Part shown: positions 9,257-17,665 of the stretch, piece by piece | How the letters are laid out: each line of letters begins with the position of its first letter | Numbering within the stretch: position 1 is the stretch's first letter | Translations under genes and position numbers: made by a program | Notes under the pieces: model-generated | The model's database searches: none | Told to the model about the DNA's origin: nothing | What the model saw: only the letters and a program-made list of their open reading frames with translations | NCBI RefSeq assembly: GCF_011044495.1 | Contig: NZ_CP049143.1 | Span: 868,001 to 932,000, forward strand | Direction: 5' to 3' | Origin: Roseimicrobium sp. ORNL1 | GTDB lineage: Bacteria; Verrucomicrobiota; Verrucomicrobiia; Verrucomicrobiales; Verrucomicrobiaceae | Length of the DNA stretch: 64,000 nt

Positions 9257-9343
9257 GGATCGCGGGCGAAGCGAGAAAAAACGCGTCTATGGCACAACTT
9301 CTCTCGGAAGTTGAATGTGAAGGTTCTACCAAAAAATAAATGA

Positions 9344-9373
9344 ATGCCCATGAGAAAATGCCTGCATGGGCAT
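9344..9373. promoter_or_regulatory. Perfect palindrome in a divergent promoter region
   Basis: ATGCCCATG at 9344-9352 and CATGGGCAT at 9365-9373 form a perfect 9-bp inverted repeat with a 12-bp centre, inside the AT-rich 168-bp gap between the divergent MFS (start 9256) and cupin (start 9425) genes. The dyad spacing of about two helical turns fits a dimeric regulator. The regulator is not in the window as far as can be seen. Confidence 0.45.
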
Positions 9374-9424
9374 ATGTTTAGCCTTCATCATCGCGCGGCT
9401 AGTTAAACCTCACCCCGAATCCCC

Positions 9425-9829
9425 ATGGCCACCCCCTTTCGAATCGTCCACTACCGGGGCACCTCGCCCTCATTCGTCCAACGGCTCGGCCCCTACAAAA
9501 TTGAGTCGCTGATTGCGCCCGAGGACGAGTTCGCCGCCACGGCCTACCGCGTCTGCATTGAGCCGCACCAGACCACCGGTGTGAGCTATCACAAGGTGGC
9601 CGAGGAATTCTACTACGTCCTCTCCGGCAGCGGCACCGCCATTCTGAATGGAGAGCCTTTCAAGCTGGCCACCGGTGACTTCCTCCGCCTTCCGCCGGGT
9701 ACCACCCACGGCTTCGTCACGCAGGATGAGGAACTGGTGATGCTGGACTTCCACACGCCGGGCTCACGGCCGGATCACGATGTGTACTTCGTGGGCATGA
9801 CGCCCGAGGGGTTCACGGTCAAGGAATAG
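9425..9829 (+). CDS. Cupin-domain protein
   Basis: Single-domain beta-barrel protein of 134 residues. The cupin core runs from about residue 45 to 115: motif 1 resembles G..YHKVAEEFYYVLSGSG (metal ligands H and E), and motif 2 is GDFLRLPPGTTHGF with the closing histidine. No signal peptide or DNA-binding domain. Such small cupins are usually isomerases, dioxygenases or sugar/organic-acid sensors; function here is unknown. It is transcribed away from the MHS transporter and the two may share the palindromic control site between them. Confidence 0.85.
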   Translation: MATPFRIVHYRGTSPSFVQRLGPYKIESLIAPEDEFAATAYRVCIEPHQTTGVSYHKVAEEFYYVLSGSGTAILNGEPFKLATGDFLRLPPGTTHGFVTQDEELVMLDFHTPGSRPDHDVYFVGMTPEGFTVKE

Positions 9830-9899
9830 AATAGGCGCCCCCTGCTGGTCAGGCGCGTATCTTCCCTTGCGCAGCCGCCATCGTATGGCTACCTGACCT

Positions 9900-11046
9900 A
9901 TGGACCAAGCAAAGACCGTCGTCACTGATATGCAAGCCTTCGACACCGAGAGCCTGAAGGGCCGCCTCGGAGCGCTCCGGAGGTATCTTTGACGTCGCGA
10001 AGCTGAAATCCGAACTGGAAACGCTGGAAGAGAAGACCGCCACACCTGAGTTCTGGAATGACCAGGACGCAGCGCGCAAGGTCATCGGTCGAGTCAATGC
10101 CATCAAAGGCCAGCTCGAACCGCTGGCGGCGCTGGAAACGCGGCTGGCCGACTTCTTCGTGCTGGGTGAAATCGCCGAGCACGAGAACGATCTCGCCTCC
10201 TGGAAAGAGGTGGAGAAGGAATACGCCGCGCTCGACAAGGCGCTGGGCGACTTCGAGCTCACGATCATGCTCAGCGGTGAGTATGACAAGACCGGCGCAT
10301 TCATGACCATTCACTGCGGCGCAGGCGGCACCGAATCCTGCGACTGGGCGGACATGCTGCTGCGCATGTACACCCGCTGGTCCGAACGCTCCGGCTACAA
10401 GGTGGAGATGGTGGACTTCCAACCGGGTGAAGAAGTGGGCGTGCGCAACGCCACCTTCAGGGTGACCGGTGACTACGCCTTCGGAAAGCTGAACTGCGAG
10501 CGCGGCGTGCATCGCCTCGTGCGCATCTCGCCTTTCGATGCGGCCAAGAAACGCCACACCAGCTTCGCCAGTGTGGACGTGACGCCCGACATCGAGGACG
10601 ACGGTGGCATTGAACTCAACGAAGCGGACGTGAAGTTTGAAACCTACCGCGCCGGCGGCAAGGGTGGCCAGAACGTGAACAAGGTGGAGACGGCCGTACG
10701 CCTCATCCACGGGCCCACGGGCATCATCGTGAACTGTCAGGTCCAGCGCTCCCAGGGCAAGAATCGTGAAATGGCGATGCACATGCTCAAGGCCAAGCTG
10801 TACCAGCTCGAGCAGGACAAAAAGAAGTCCGAGATGGAGCGCCAGTACGGCGAGAAGGGCGATGTGGCCTGGGGCAACCAGATCCGCAGCTACGTCTTCC
10901 AGCCGTATCAAATGGCCAAGGACCACCGCACCGGTGAGAAGACCGGCAACATCCAGGCCGTGATGGACGGCGACATTGACGCCTTCATCGAAGCCAAGCT
11001 CCGCGGCCGCAAGGCAGGTGAGAGTGATGGGGATGAGGACGTGTAA
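9900..11046 (+). CDS. prfB: Peptide chain release factor 2, with programmed +1 frameshift
   Basis: Class I release factor recognising UGA and UAA. The ATG at 9900 opens a 30-codon frame that stops at TGA 9990-9992; a +1 shift at CTT (9987-9989) continues at 9991 to 11046, giving about 381 residues. The UGA-recognition tripeptide SPF is at residues about 210-212 and the peptidyl-hydrolysis motif GGQ at about 255-257. A long frame beginning at 10159 is only the C-terminal part of this gene. The usual autoregulation applies: scarce RF2 stalls at the UGA and shifts. Confidence 0.96.
9977..9993 (+). promoter_or_regulatory. prfB programmed frameshift site
   Basis: CCGGAGGTATCTTTGAC contains the three known elements in order: an internal Shine-Dalgarno-like GGAGG, three bases (TAT), the slippery codon CTT, and UGA followed by C. 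The spacing agrees with the conserved bacterial RF2 recoding signal, and the frame after the shift is the only one that encodes RF2. Confidence 0.95.
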
Positions 11047-11081
11047 GCCTCCTCTTGCCAGTTTTTGTCGATTTCGGTACC

Positions 11082-11582
11082 ATGGCAAACATGCTCACGC
11101 GTGTTTGCCATGTTGCTTTTGTGCTCGCCACGTTGTGGCTGGCGGGAGGGGTGTATGCGCAAGCTCCGTCCCTCGTGACGGAGAAGAAGCCTGACTCCGA
11201 TGAAGTTGGCAGGAAGGCGATGGAATCCCGGGTGGCGCAGATCAACCATGAGGTCAGCGAGTTTCAGACGAAGCTTCAGAGCGAGAGCAAGACGGCTCGA
11301 CTCGGGAGGACTTGCGGAAGTGATGTCTGGATGATTGAGAAGAGAATTGATGAGGCGACCGCCAAGTTGGAAACTCTGGAAGTATCCAATCCTCATGCTT
11401 CCGAGGTGAAGACGCTTAAGACGGAATTGATGGAGTATAGAAAAGTGGCGAGGGCGATGGAGGAGCAAGACAGGCCTTTGCTGGAAGCTTTTCAACGCAT
11501 CTCCAACTTGCGGCAACGGATCAAGGAACTGGAGGTAGAGCGGGAGAGGTTGGAGCGCGATTTGAAGTCGATGTTGCGGTGA
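11082..11582 (+). CDS. Small exported coiled-coil protein
   Basis: About 166 residues, family not recognised. The ATG at 11082 gives a short head and a hydrophobic signal segment ending in GGVYAQAPS, a good signal peptidase I site. The mature part is rich in K, E, L and R with heptad-like spacing (about residues 45-165), consistent with a periplasmic coiled coil. It begins 35 bp after prfB and may be co-transcribed. The next gene has the same size and design, suggesting related paralogues. Several in-frame starts exist (TTG 11055, ATG 11091). Confidence 0.65.
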   Translation: MANMLTRVCHVAFVLATLWLAGGVYAQAPSLVTEKKPDSDEVGRKAMESRVAQINHEVSEFQTKLQSESKTARLGRTCGSDVWMIEKRIDEATAKLETLEVSNPHASEVKTLKTELMEYRKVARAMEEQDRPLLEAFQRISNLRQRIKELEVERERLERDLKSMLR

Positions 11583-11643
11583 CGCGGATGTGCCGGTCGG
11601 GTTCTTGACGCCATCATCTGGTTTTTGCTATTCTTTGGCACCA

Positions 11644-12147
11644 ATGGATGTTCTGCGTCACGCTTTGATCGTCGTTCTCTTCACGGCGTTTTCCTTTGTT
11701 TCGCCAGTCTCAGCGGATGCGCCCGAAGACAAGAAGGAGGTGAAAAAATCCGCGAGCGCACAGACCCCGCTTGAACTGGCAGAAAAGGATTTGGCAGCAG
11801 CGAAGAAGGAGCTGGAGGAGTATGAAAAGGCAGTCCAGCACTACTTCAGGGGCTGCGCCAATGACTTGATGGACATGGCGGAAGACTTGAAAGGCGCTCG
11901 TCTGCGCCTGGCGGAGCTGGAAAAGAACAAGGGAGACCAGGGCGAAATAAAAGCCGTGAAGGAGAAGGTCTCAGGCTACGAACGGTATTTTCACGAAATG
12001 GAGCAAGAACGGCTCACCAATCCCTTGAGCAAGCATGACATCACGCAAGTGATGAACGGGTTGAGGAGCAAGGTTGCCGATTTGCTTGATGTGCGAGACA
12101 GGCTCAGAGCTGAGGCTGCGAAGGTTCCGGCCAAGAAGGAGAATTGA
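11644..12147 (+). CDS. Small exported coiled-coil protein
   Basis: Unrecognised protein of about 167 residues. Start at ATG 11644 gives a classical signal peptide (MDVLRHALIVVLFTAFSFVSPVSA) followed by a lysine- and glutamate-rich mature chain that is likely a long helix or coiled coil (about residues 45-160). It resembles the preceding exported protein in length, composition and layout, but sequence identity cannot be judged by eye. Nothing in the sequence points to an enzyme. Confidence 0.65.
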   Translation: MDVLRHALIVVLFTAFSFVSPVSADAPEDKKEVKKSASAQTPLELAEKDLAAAKKELEEYEKAVQHYFRGCANDLMDMAEDLKGARLRLAELEKNKGDQGEIKAVKEKVSGYERYFHEMEQERLTNPLSKHDITQVMNGLRSKVADLLDVRDRLRAEAAKVPAKKEN

Positions 12148-12311
12148 ATCCCGGCTTCATGCAGTCACAGTCCTGAGGAAGGGCTTGCCTGAATGCTCGG
12201 CTCGCGCTCTTTTTGCCATGGCTTGATATGCGGCATGAATGTTTCCGGCGTGATTACGTCATAGGGTGTTGTAATCTGTTTTGTGCCAATGACGGACAAT
12301 CTGGTCTCTCC

Positions 12312-12929
12312 ATGAAATCCATACTCCTCTTTTTCGCCGGTGGCGTTGTCGGAGCCCTGGCCATCTGGTTTGGCCTTTCCAGGAATATCGTCCTTGTCCC
12401 CAGTGGAACGACCCTCGTGGAAGTGGATCGTTTCACCGGGAAGGCTCGTGAACTGCACTACTCTTATGAGGAGGCCAACCGCTTGCGCATGGAGGAGGGC
12501 GAGAGGGTGACTAAATTCACTGAGGAGTGGGAAAAGGCGCATCCCGTGGTTCAACCGGTGCCAAACGAAGCGGCGCCCAAGGTCCCCGAAAGCGTCGATA
12601 CGGGGCCGGAACTCACCGCGGAGGAGTTGGCCCAGGTGAAGTTCGTGGGAGCGATCTCGGGGAACTTGAGCCCGAGTTACCTGAACTACCGGATTTTCAA
12701 TGGGACCTCAAAAATGCTTACGTCGGCGGAAGTGCGCATCGAGGGAGTGGACAAGGAGACTGGAATTCCCATTGGGCGGAACCTGAGCTTTCGACTCCAA
12801 TTGCCGGCCGGCACCGATGAGTCCAGCAGCGCGCCGATTCCGCAGGGATCCTTGCGAGAGGCCAGCTCTTCGGAATTGAAAATCACCTTGGTGAAAGTCA
12901 GGTCAGCACCAGCCACCAAGGCTCCGTAA
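12312..12929 (+). CDS. Membrane-anchored protein of unknown function
   Basis: A 205-residue protein starting at ATG 12312. Residues 1-22 (MKSILLFFAGGVVGALAIWF) form a single membrane anchor or uncleaved signal. The middle is acidic and proline-containing; the C-terminal half (about 110-200) is predicted beta-rich, with YRIFNGTSK and LSFRLQLPAG, resembling an extracytoplasmic immunoglobulin-like fold, though no family can be named. Third in a row of small exported proteins between prfB and trmD. Confidence 0.6.
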   Translation: MKSILLFFAGGVVGALAIWFGLSRNIVLVPSGTTLVEVDRFTGKARELHYSYEEANRLRMEEGERVTKFTEEWEKAHPVVQPVPNEAAPKVPESVDTGPELTAEELAQVKFVGAISGNLSPSYLNYRIFNGTSKMLTSAEVRIEGVDKETGIPIGRNLSFRLQLPAGTDESSSAPIPQGSLREASSSELKITLVKVRSAPATKAP

Positions 12930-12941
12930 GAGCTAGGCAAA

Positions 12942-12968
12942 GCAAGCAGCCTTGTTCCTCCTGCTTGC
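12942..12968 (+). terminator. Stem-loop after the membrane-anchored protein gene
   Basis: GCAAGCAG and CTGCTTGC form a perfect 8-bp stem with an 11-base loop just 13 bp after the stop at 12929 and before trmD. No U-tract follows, so it could be a weak terminator, an RNA-stability hairpin, or a leader structure of trmD. Confidence 0.35.
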
Positions 12969-13002
12969 CCAAGTCCAACTTGAGCGATAGGGGTGGTACA
13001 CT

Positions 13003-13680
13003 GTGCTTGCCGATATCATCACCCTCTTTCCCGAAGTCGTAAACGTTCCGCTGGGCTCCAGCATCATGGGGCGTGCGCGGGACAAGGGGTTGTTTCAGTA
13101 TCGTGTGCACGACCTGCGTGAACAGGGCATGGGGAAGTATCGCCAGGTGGATGATGAACCCTATGGTGGCGGCCCGGGCATGGTGCTGCGGCCGGAGCCC
13201 ATCTTCGCGGCGCTGGAGCCGTTGCGCACACCGCAGAGTCGCGTGCTGCTGATGACGCCGCAAGGCAAGCCCTTCAAGCAGGCGGATGCCGTGAGGCTCA
13301 GCAAGGAACAGCATCTTATCTTTCTGTGCGGTCACTACGAAGGCGTGGACCAGCGCATCGTGGAGAGCTCCGTGGATGAAGAGTTGAGTCTCGGAGACTA
13401 CGTCCTCACGAATGGCGCGATCGCCGCTGCGGTGATGATCGATGCCATCGTGAGGTTGCTGCCTGGAGTGCTGGGCGATGATGAAAGCGCGGTGCAGGAG
13501 TCGTTCGGTGAGTCCGGTTTGCTGGACCATCCGCACTACACGCGTCCTGCTGAATGGCGCGGCATAAAGGTGCCTGACATCTTGCTTTCCGGTGACCATG
13601 GGAAGATTGCGAAGTGGCGCAAGGAGCAGGCGTTGGAGCGCACGAAGGCGAACCGGCCGGATTTGTTGGGGGGAAAGTAG
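13003..13680 (+). CDS. trmD: tRNA (guanine-N1)-methyltransferase TrmD
   Basis: SPOUT-class methyltransferase that makes m1G37 in tRNAs, preventing frameshifting. The trefoil-knot family motifs are present: DIITLFPE (4-11), GRARDKGL, VDDEPYGGGPGM (about 48-59), CGHYEGVDQR (about 109) and SLGDYVLTNGA (about 128). The start is a GTG at 13003 with AGGGGTGG upstream as ribosome site; no ATG fits. At 225 residues it is slightly short of the usual 240-250. It stands alone here, without rimM, rpsP or rplS nearby, unlike in many bacteria. Confidence 0.95.
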   Translation: MLADIITLFPEVVNVPLGSSIMGRARDKGLFQYRVHDLREQGMGKYRQVDDEPYGGGPGMVLRPEPIFAALEPLRTPQSRVLLMTPQGKPFKQADAVRLSKEQHLIFLCGHYEGVDQRIVESSVDEELSLGDYVLTNGAIAAAVMIDAIVRLLPGVLGDDESAVQESFGESGLLDHPHYTRPAEWRGIKVPDILLSGDHGKIAKWRKEQALERTKANRPDLLGGK

Positions 13681-13713
13681 GCTAGAAAGCTTGTCCCGGA
13701 CCTGGAATAGCTG

Positions 13714-14032
13714 CCAGGGAGTGGGGACATTTCTGTCCCCATTCGCGACGCGTAAATGCATCATTCAGGTCGCACGTCCCACGAAGGAGGCGAGCGGTTC
13801 GCAGGGAGCGGCACTAGCCTTAGTGCCGGTGGTGGGCAAAGTGGGATGCGGAGCCTTTTCTTTCGAAGCTGTAAAGACGCTTCCAAGCTGCTCGCGTGGC
13901 AACGCTGCATATGACGGCACTAGGCTAGTGCCGCTCCCTGCGGGACGGTCGCTCCGTGCACGCGCATGGGTGATTTTAGTCTTGGGGATGTAGCACGCCT
14001 CGAAAGGGGACAGGAATGTCCCCTCTCCTTGG
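13714..14032. repeat. Outer REPIN-like pair (GGGGACA family) split by a nested element
   Basis: Arms at 13714-13753 and 13993-14032 are inverted copies of about 40 bp with good identity. Each contains a GGAG-type head and a hairpin GGGGACA, 4-base loop, TGTCCCC (13723-13740 and 14006-14023). A second element of another family (13801-13941) lies between them. The 385-bp gap between the convergent trmD and prenyl-synthase-like genes is almost wholly repeat. Confidence 0.75.
13801..13941. repeat. Nested REPIN-like pair (GGCACTA family)
   Basis: Inverted arms at 13801-13828 and 13915-13941: each is GCAGGGAGC followed by a 7-bp hairpin GGCACTA, short GCC(T) loop, TAGTGCC. The arms also show weaker similarity further out (GGAG.CGA.CG blocks). 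Sits inside the GGGGACA pair, as if inserted later. Confidence 0.8.
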
Positions 14033-14065
14033 GCCTGTGCTCACCTCGTGCGTGATTTCACGTGC

Positions 14066-14869
14066 TCAGCGAGAAGCGTACTTTTCGACGGACTTCTGAA
14101 ACACCCTGAGCAGCTTCGCCGCCTCCGGCTCCTTCGTGGAGACTTCAGTGAGATTCGCGTGTGCCTGCTCAAGGTGTTCCTTCACCTTCGCGTGTTCCTC
14201 ATTCAGCCACGCGGCGACTTCGGGTGTGTGAGTGGTGATTGTAGCGGAACCACCTTCTCTCAAGCGCGCAGCTTCCACCACCTTCTGCGGAACATTGATG
14301 ATCCCCGCCGCCACATCATCATCAAAATCCCTCACCACGGAACACCACGCTAACGCCTTCACCAAACCAGGCACCTCCCTCGCGCGGGTCTGTAATCCAG
14401 ACACGACCAGAAGAATATCCACCGAGTGGTAAAAGGTGCGATGCAGATGCGCGTGCAGGGTCTGCTCATCCAGCAACAATCGCTGGACGCGACGCTGCGA
14501 GTCGAAATGCATCGCTTGCAGCAGTGCATACACATCCGTGCGGCCTTCGGGCGCGGCTTCGAGCTCTTTCCAGAAAGCCTCACCGAGTTGGGAGAGGGGA
14601 ATGTCCTCAGCAAAAACACCCGAGTCCCACTCCGCTTGCATGCGTGCGGCCAGTGCATCGAGGGAACCGTCCCACGTGCGATCACCGTCCATGTAGTCGT
14701 CAAACAATTGCAGGAAGGCGTAGCCCACACGGGCAGCATGCATCTTCCTCCAGCGCAGCAGCGAGCGTCCGTAGATGACCAGGAAGATGCCGAAGTAGCG
14801 CCGGTGACGTCTGGCAAAGCGCAGGCTCTCGGCGAAGCTCAGCCATTCTACTCCGCTTCCACGCTTCAT
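14066..14869 (-). CDS. Squalene/phytoene synthase-like isoprenoid enzyme
   Basis: All-helical class I isoprenoid synthase fold of about 267 residues. Two aspartate-rich motifs are visible: DDYMD at residues 57-61 and RDFDDD at 180-185, followed by GIINVP, which together resemble the two Mg-diphosphate sites of squalene/phytoene synthases. Overall similarity to characterised enzymes appears low, so the product cannot be named. The start at ATG 14869 overlaps the desaturase stop as ATGA. Last gene of the Rieske, NTF2-like, desaturase operon. Confidence 0.7.
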   Translation of the reverse strand: MKRGSGVEWLSFAESLRFARRHRRYFGIFLVIYGRSLLRWRKMHAARVGYAFLQLFDDYMDGDRTWDGSLDALAARMQAEWDSGVFAEDIPLSQLGEAFWKELEAAPEGRTDVYALLQAMHFDSQRRVQRLLLDEQTLHAHLHRTFYHSVDILLVVSGLQTRAREVPGLVKALAWCSVVRDFDDDVAAGIINVPQKVVEAARLREGGSATITTHTPEVAAWLNEEHAKVKEHLEQAHANLTEVSTKEPEAAKLLRVFQKSVEKYASR

Positions 14870-15786
14870 GTTTCTGGTTTCTCTGGCATGGGACGCGGAC
14901 CGCGCCACATGCTCAGATAAATACGCAGGAAGGAGGGGCGTGGCTCGGTGAAATCCACATGCTTGTGCAGATGCACCCAGGGCACGTCAGGATGCTGGTG
15001 ATGCGCTTTGTGATGGTGGTAGTTCAAGAAGAGCCACTGCACGACCTTGTTCACCTTCAGATTCCAGGCGCCTTCTTTCGGGTCGAGCTCTGACCACGCA
15101 TGGTCCGCATACTGAAGCGAGCTCCAGTTCACGGCGAAGGTCGCATAACACAGGAGCCAGCCCTGCCATGTGGCATCACTCAAAATGAAAAGGGCGGCCT
15201 GCACCGCGAGCGTGAAGAGAATCTCCACGCGAATCTTCCCACTCGGCGCCTTGTCAAACCCCTCCAGCATCGCATCCGCAGCGGTTTGTTGGGCAAAGCG
15301 CGAGTTGTCCGAACGCAACGCCTTCAGCTGAAACGCGCCCGGCCAGACGAGGTACATGATCATGCCTAGCGGCGAGGCAGTCCAGTAGAGGCCGGTGAGG
15401 ATGCAGTACCACTGGGTGTACTTCAGGAATTTGTTATCCTCCGGGCGCAGGTAGTCGAACTGCTCCACCTCCGTGCGGTTGTTCCGATGATGCCGCAGGT
15501 GGAAGATGCGCTGGAAGGTGAGCGCGGTGGGGAAGAAGGCTGCCGCGACCCGCCCGCCCCATTCATTCGCCGTGCGATTCGAATGGAAGATGCCGTGCAC
15601 GGACTCGTGCAGCAGCGAGAAAATGGTGTTGTTCACGAAAGAGAACGCCACCATCGCCAGCAACGTCTGCCACCACGCGGGCGCGTGGGACGCCGCATGC
15701 AGCAAGACACCCGCCGCCACGGCCGCTCCTGCGAGCAGCAGAAGGTTCAGCCGGTTGGGTATCGCGCGGGACTCAGGGAAGGACAT
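14866..15786 (-). CDS. Fatty-acid desaturase-family membrane enzyme
   Basis: Membrane di-iron enzyme of 306 residues. The three histidine clusters are present: HESVH with H68 (residues 60-68), HLRHH (96-100) and YHHHKAHHQH (about 254-264), separated by paired hydrophobic helices near 15-55 and 125-215. This family includes acyl-lipid desaturases and carotenoid ketolases/hydroxylases. The link by ATGA overlap to an isoprenoid-synthase-like gene makes a terpenoid or unusual lipid substrate possible, but this is inference. Confidence 0.88.
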   Translation of the reverse strand: MSFPESRAIPNRLNLLLLAGAAVAAGVLLHAASHAPAWWQTLLAMVAFSFVNNTIFSLLHESVHGIFHSNRTANEWGGRVAAAFFPTALTFQRIFHLRHHRNNRTEVEQFDYLRPEDNKFLKYTQWYCILTGLYWTASPLGMIMYLVWPGAFQLKALRSDNSRFAQQTAADAMLEGFDKAPSGKIRVEILFTLAVQAALFILSDATWQGWLLCYATFAVNWSSLQYADHAWSELDPKEGAWNLKVNKVVQWLFLNYHHHKAHHQHPDVPWVHLHKHVDFTEPRPSFLRIYLSMWRGPRPMPEKPET

Positions 15787-15827
15787 GACCGCGGGAAGCT
15801 AAAGTCACACGCGGCAAAGCTCAAGTT

Positions 15828-16580
15828 TCAGCGACGACCGCCGGTCTTCCGGCCAATCATCATTCCCAGCAGGAGACCCACGACGGCGCAGCCCATGCCG
15901 ACCATCATCATCGTCTTCTGCACGGCGGTGAGCACGGGGTTGTCGAACATGTTGGTGGAGTAGTGAATCGCGACCACGAGCCACTTGCCGTCCTCCTTGA
16001 TCATGGTGGCCGTCCAGCGCGCATTGATGTCCAGGCGCTGGCCACCCTTCAGGGTGTACACATCCTGAGTGGAGCCGTGGCAGATGCCCATGCTGTCATT
16101 CAGATACAGGGCGGTGAGTTCATCGGCGATAAGCTTCACCGTCACGCTGTCGACCACACGATTGGGGCCGACCATCATCTTGTTGTAATACTCGCGGATG
16201 CCCTGGCGACCGCGGGCCACGTCGCCATTCATGGTGGTGAAGACGACCGAGGGATGCAGGAAGCTCACGAGGCTTTCCATGTCCTTGCGGTTCATGGCGT
16301 CCATGATGCCATCGCGCAGCACACGGAGCTGCTCATGGTTGGGATTTTCCGCGGCGAGTTTTTCGAGCGTAGGCTGTGCTGCAGCAGCTGGAGCCGCACC
16401 GGGTGCTGCTGGTGTAGCGGGCGCGGGAGCCGGGGTGGCTGCGGGGGGAGTGTCTACCACGGGTTGCGCGACAGACGGCGCAGGCGTGGGAGCTGGCGCT
16501 GGGGCGGCGGGTTGCTGGGCAGAGAGGCTGGTGATGCAGGCCAGCGTAAGCAGAGTGAGGAGGAGCTCGAGGCGGATCAT
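15828..16580 (-). CDS. Exported NTF2-like (DUF4440/SgcJ) protein with C-terminal anchor
   Basis: Residues 1-22 form a signal peptide ending in SLSA. A 50-residue stretch rich in proline and alanine follows, then an NTF2-like alpha-beta barrel (about 80-205) with MNRKDMESLVSFLHPSVVF, GRQGIREYYNKM and the closing DGKWLVVAIHYSTN. A hydrophobic helix at about 222-243 and a basic end (GRKTGGRR) suggest anchoring in the membrane. The barrel often binds small hydrophobic ligands. The stop of the upstream Rieske gene overlaps its ATG by 4 bp. Confidence 0.8.
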   Translation of the reverse strand: MIRLELLLTLLTLACITSLSAQQPAAPAPAPTPAPSVAQPVVDTPPAATPAPAPATPAAPGAAPAAAAQPTLEKLAAENPNHEQLRVLRDGIMDAMNRKDMESLVSFLHPSVVFTTMNGDVARGRQGIREYYNKMMVGPNRVVDSVTVKLIADELTALYLNDSMGICHGSTQDVYTLKGGQRLDINARWTATMIKEDGKWLVVAIHYSTNMFDNPVLTAVQKTMMMVGMGCAVVGLLLGMMIGRKTGGRR

Positions 16581-17593
16581 AGCGGCTGCGGGGAGTGAGG
16601 TTGGGGGATGCTACCGGAGCCTTGGCGTGCGGCAAAGCTCAAATACTTGCAAAGATACGGATCTTCCTCCGGTGTCAGCCTCGGAGAAAAGCGCATCCGT
16701 TCCAAAATGCGGATATCCTTCTTCAGGAACGCGTGGAAAAGCCATCCGGCCACCTGCACGCGGAGCCGGGCCAGCAGGGGTGCGGACCCACGAGGCACGG
16801 CGTACACGGGTTTCACCACGGTGCCGCCCTCCACGGGGAGGAAGCTGAGCCACAGGAAGGTCTCCCGGCGCTGGGTGCGTGTCTTCACCGTGAGTACCGA
16901 GCCCTCCCAGCAGTGAATCGTCACATCGATGGAATTGCCGGACACCTTGCGCATGATGCGGTCCGCCAATTCGTCGCCGGTCACCTTGGAGACATAGCGA
17001 AACTCCAGGCGGTGCCCTTGGTCATCGATGGTCGGGGTGCCGTGCAGGGCGCGGGCGTGGACGGTCTGGAAATGATTGAGGTCAAAAGCGTTCGCCACCA
17101 CGGCCTGCCAGGGACAGCGGAGGAAGACGGGCGTGCCCTGTTTGTACACGAGCGAGTCTGGTGAGACGCCGTCGAAGAAGGGGAAGGGCTGGGCGCTGGA
17201 CTCGGAGCGCGGAGTGACCCAGATGGCACCGCAGGCTTCCCGCACGGCGTAGGAGTGGAGCGCGGGGCGTGGCTGCAGGAGCGCGGAGGCTCCGGGGCCA
17301 GCGCAGCCAGGGGAGGTGCCACTGCTGCCGCATTCGAAACGCCAGTGGTGCAGGGGACATTGCAGCGAGGACCCGTGCACGGAGCTGTGGGCCAGATGCG
17401 TGCCCATGTGCGGGCAGTGGGCTTGCACGGCGCGCACGACGTCGTCTTCTCCGCGAAACACCACGAGAGACAGGTCGGACAGGTCGAAGGTGGTGACCGC
17501 GCCACGCTTCAACTGACGCGACGGCGCGACGAGGAACCAGCCGTGCAGCGGCAGAGGCTCATGCCAGTCGAGTTCGGGGAAGGGGGGCGTCAT
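16577..17593 (-). CDS. Rieske non-heme iron oxygenase, large subunit type
   Basis: A 338-residue oxygenase. The Rieske [2Fe-2S] site is C60-x-H62 and C79-x2-H82. The catalytic iron motif is recognisable as DLNHFQTVHA (about residue 168-177), fitting the D/N..H...H pattern of ring-hydroxylating and sterol/cholesterol-type monooxygenases. A hydrophobic stretch near the C-terminus is weak. First gene of a four-gene operon with an NTF2-like protein, a desaturase-family enzyme and a squalene/phytoene-synthase-like enzyme, suggesting oxidation of a terpenoid or lipid. No partner reductase gene is nearby. Confidence 0.85.
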   Translation of the reverse strand: MTPPFPELDWHEPLPLHGWFLVAPSRQLKRGAVTTFDLSDLSLVVFRGEDDVVRAVQAHCPHMGTHLAHSSVHGSSLQCPLHHWRFECGSSGTSPGCAGPGASALLQPRPALHSYAVREACGAIWVTPRSESSAQPFPFFDGVSPDSLVYKQGTPVFLRCPWQAVVANAFDLNHFQTVHARALHGTPTIDDQGHRLEFRYVSKVTGDELADRIMRKVSGNSIDVTIHCWEGSVLTVKTRTQRRETFLWLSFLPVEGGTVVKPVYAVPRGSAPLLARLRVQVAGWLFHAFLKKDIRILERMRFSPRLTPEEDPYLCKYLSFAARQGSGSIPQPHSPQPL

Positions 17594-17665
17594 CGCGGAG
17601 GTGCATGACCATCCGGAGATGCAATGGTGTCGTCAACCGTCTGAGGCGTAGAACGTCCAAGGGCA

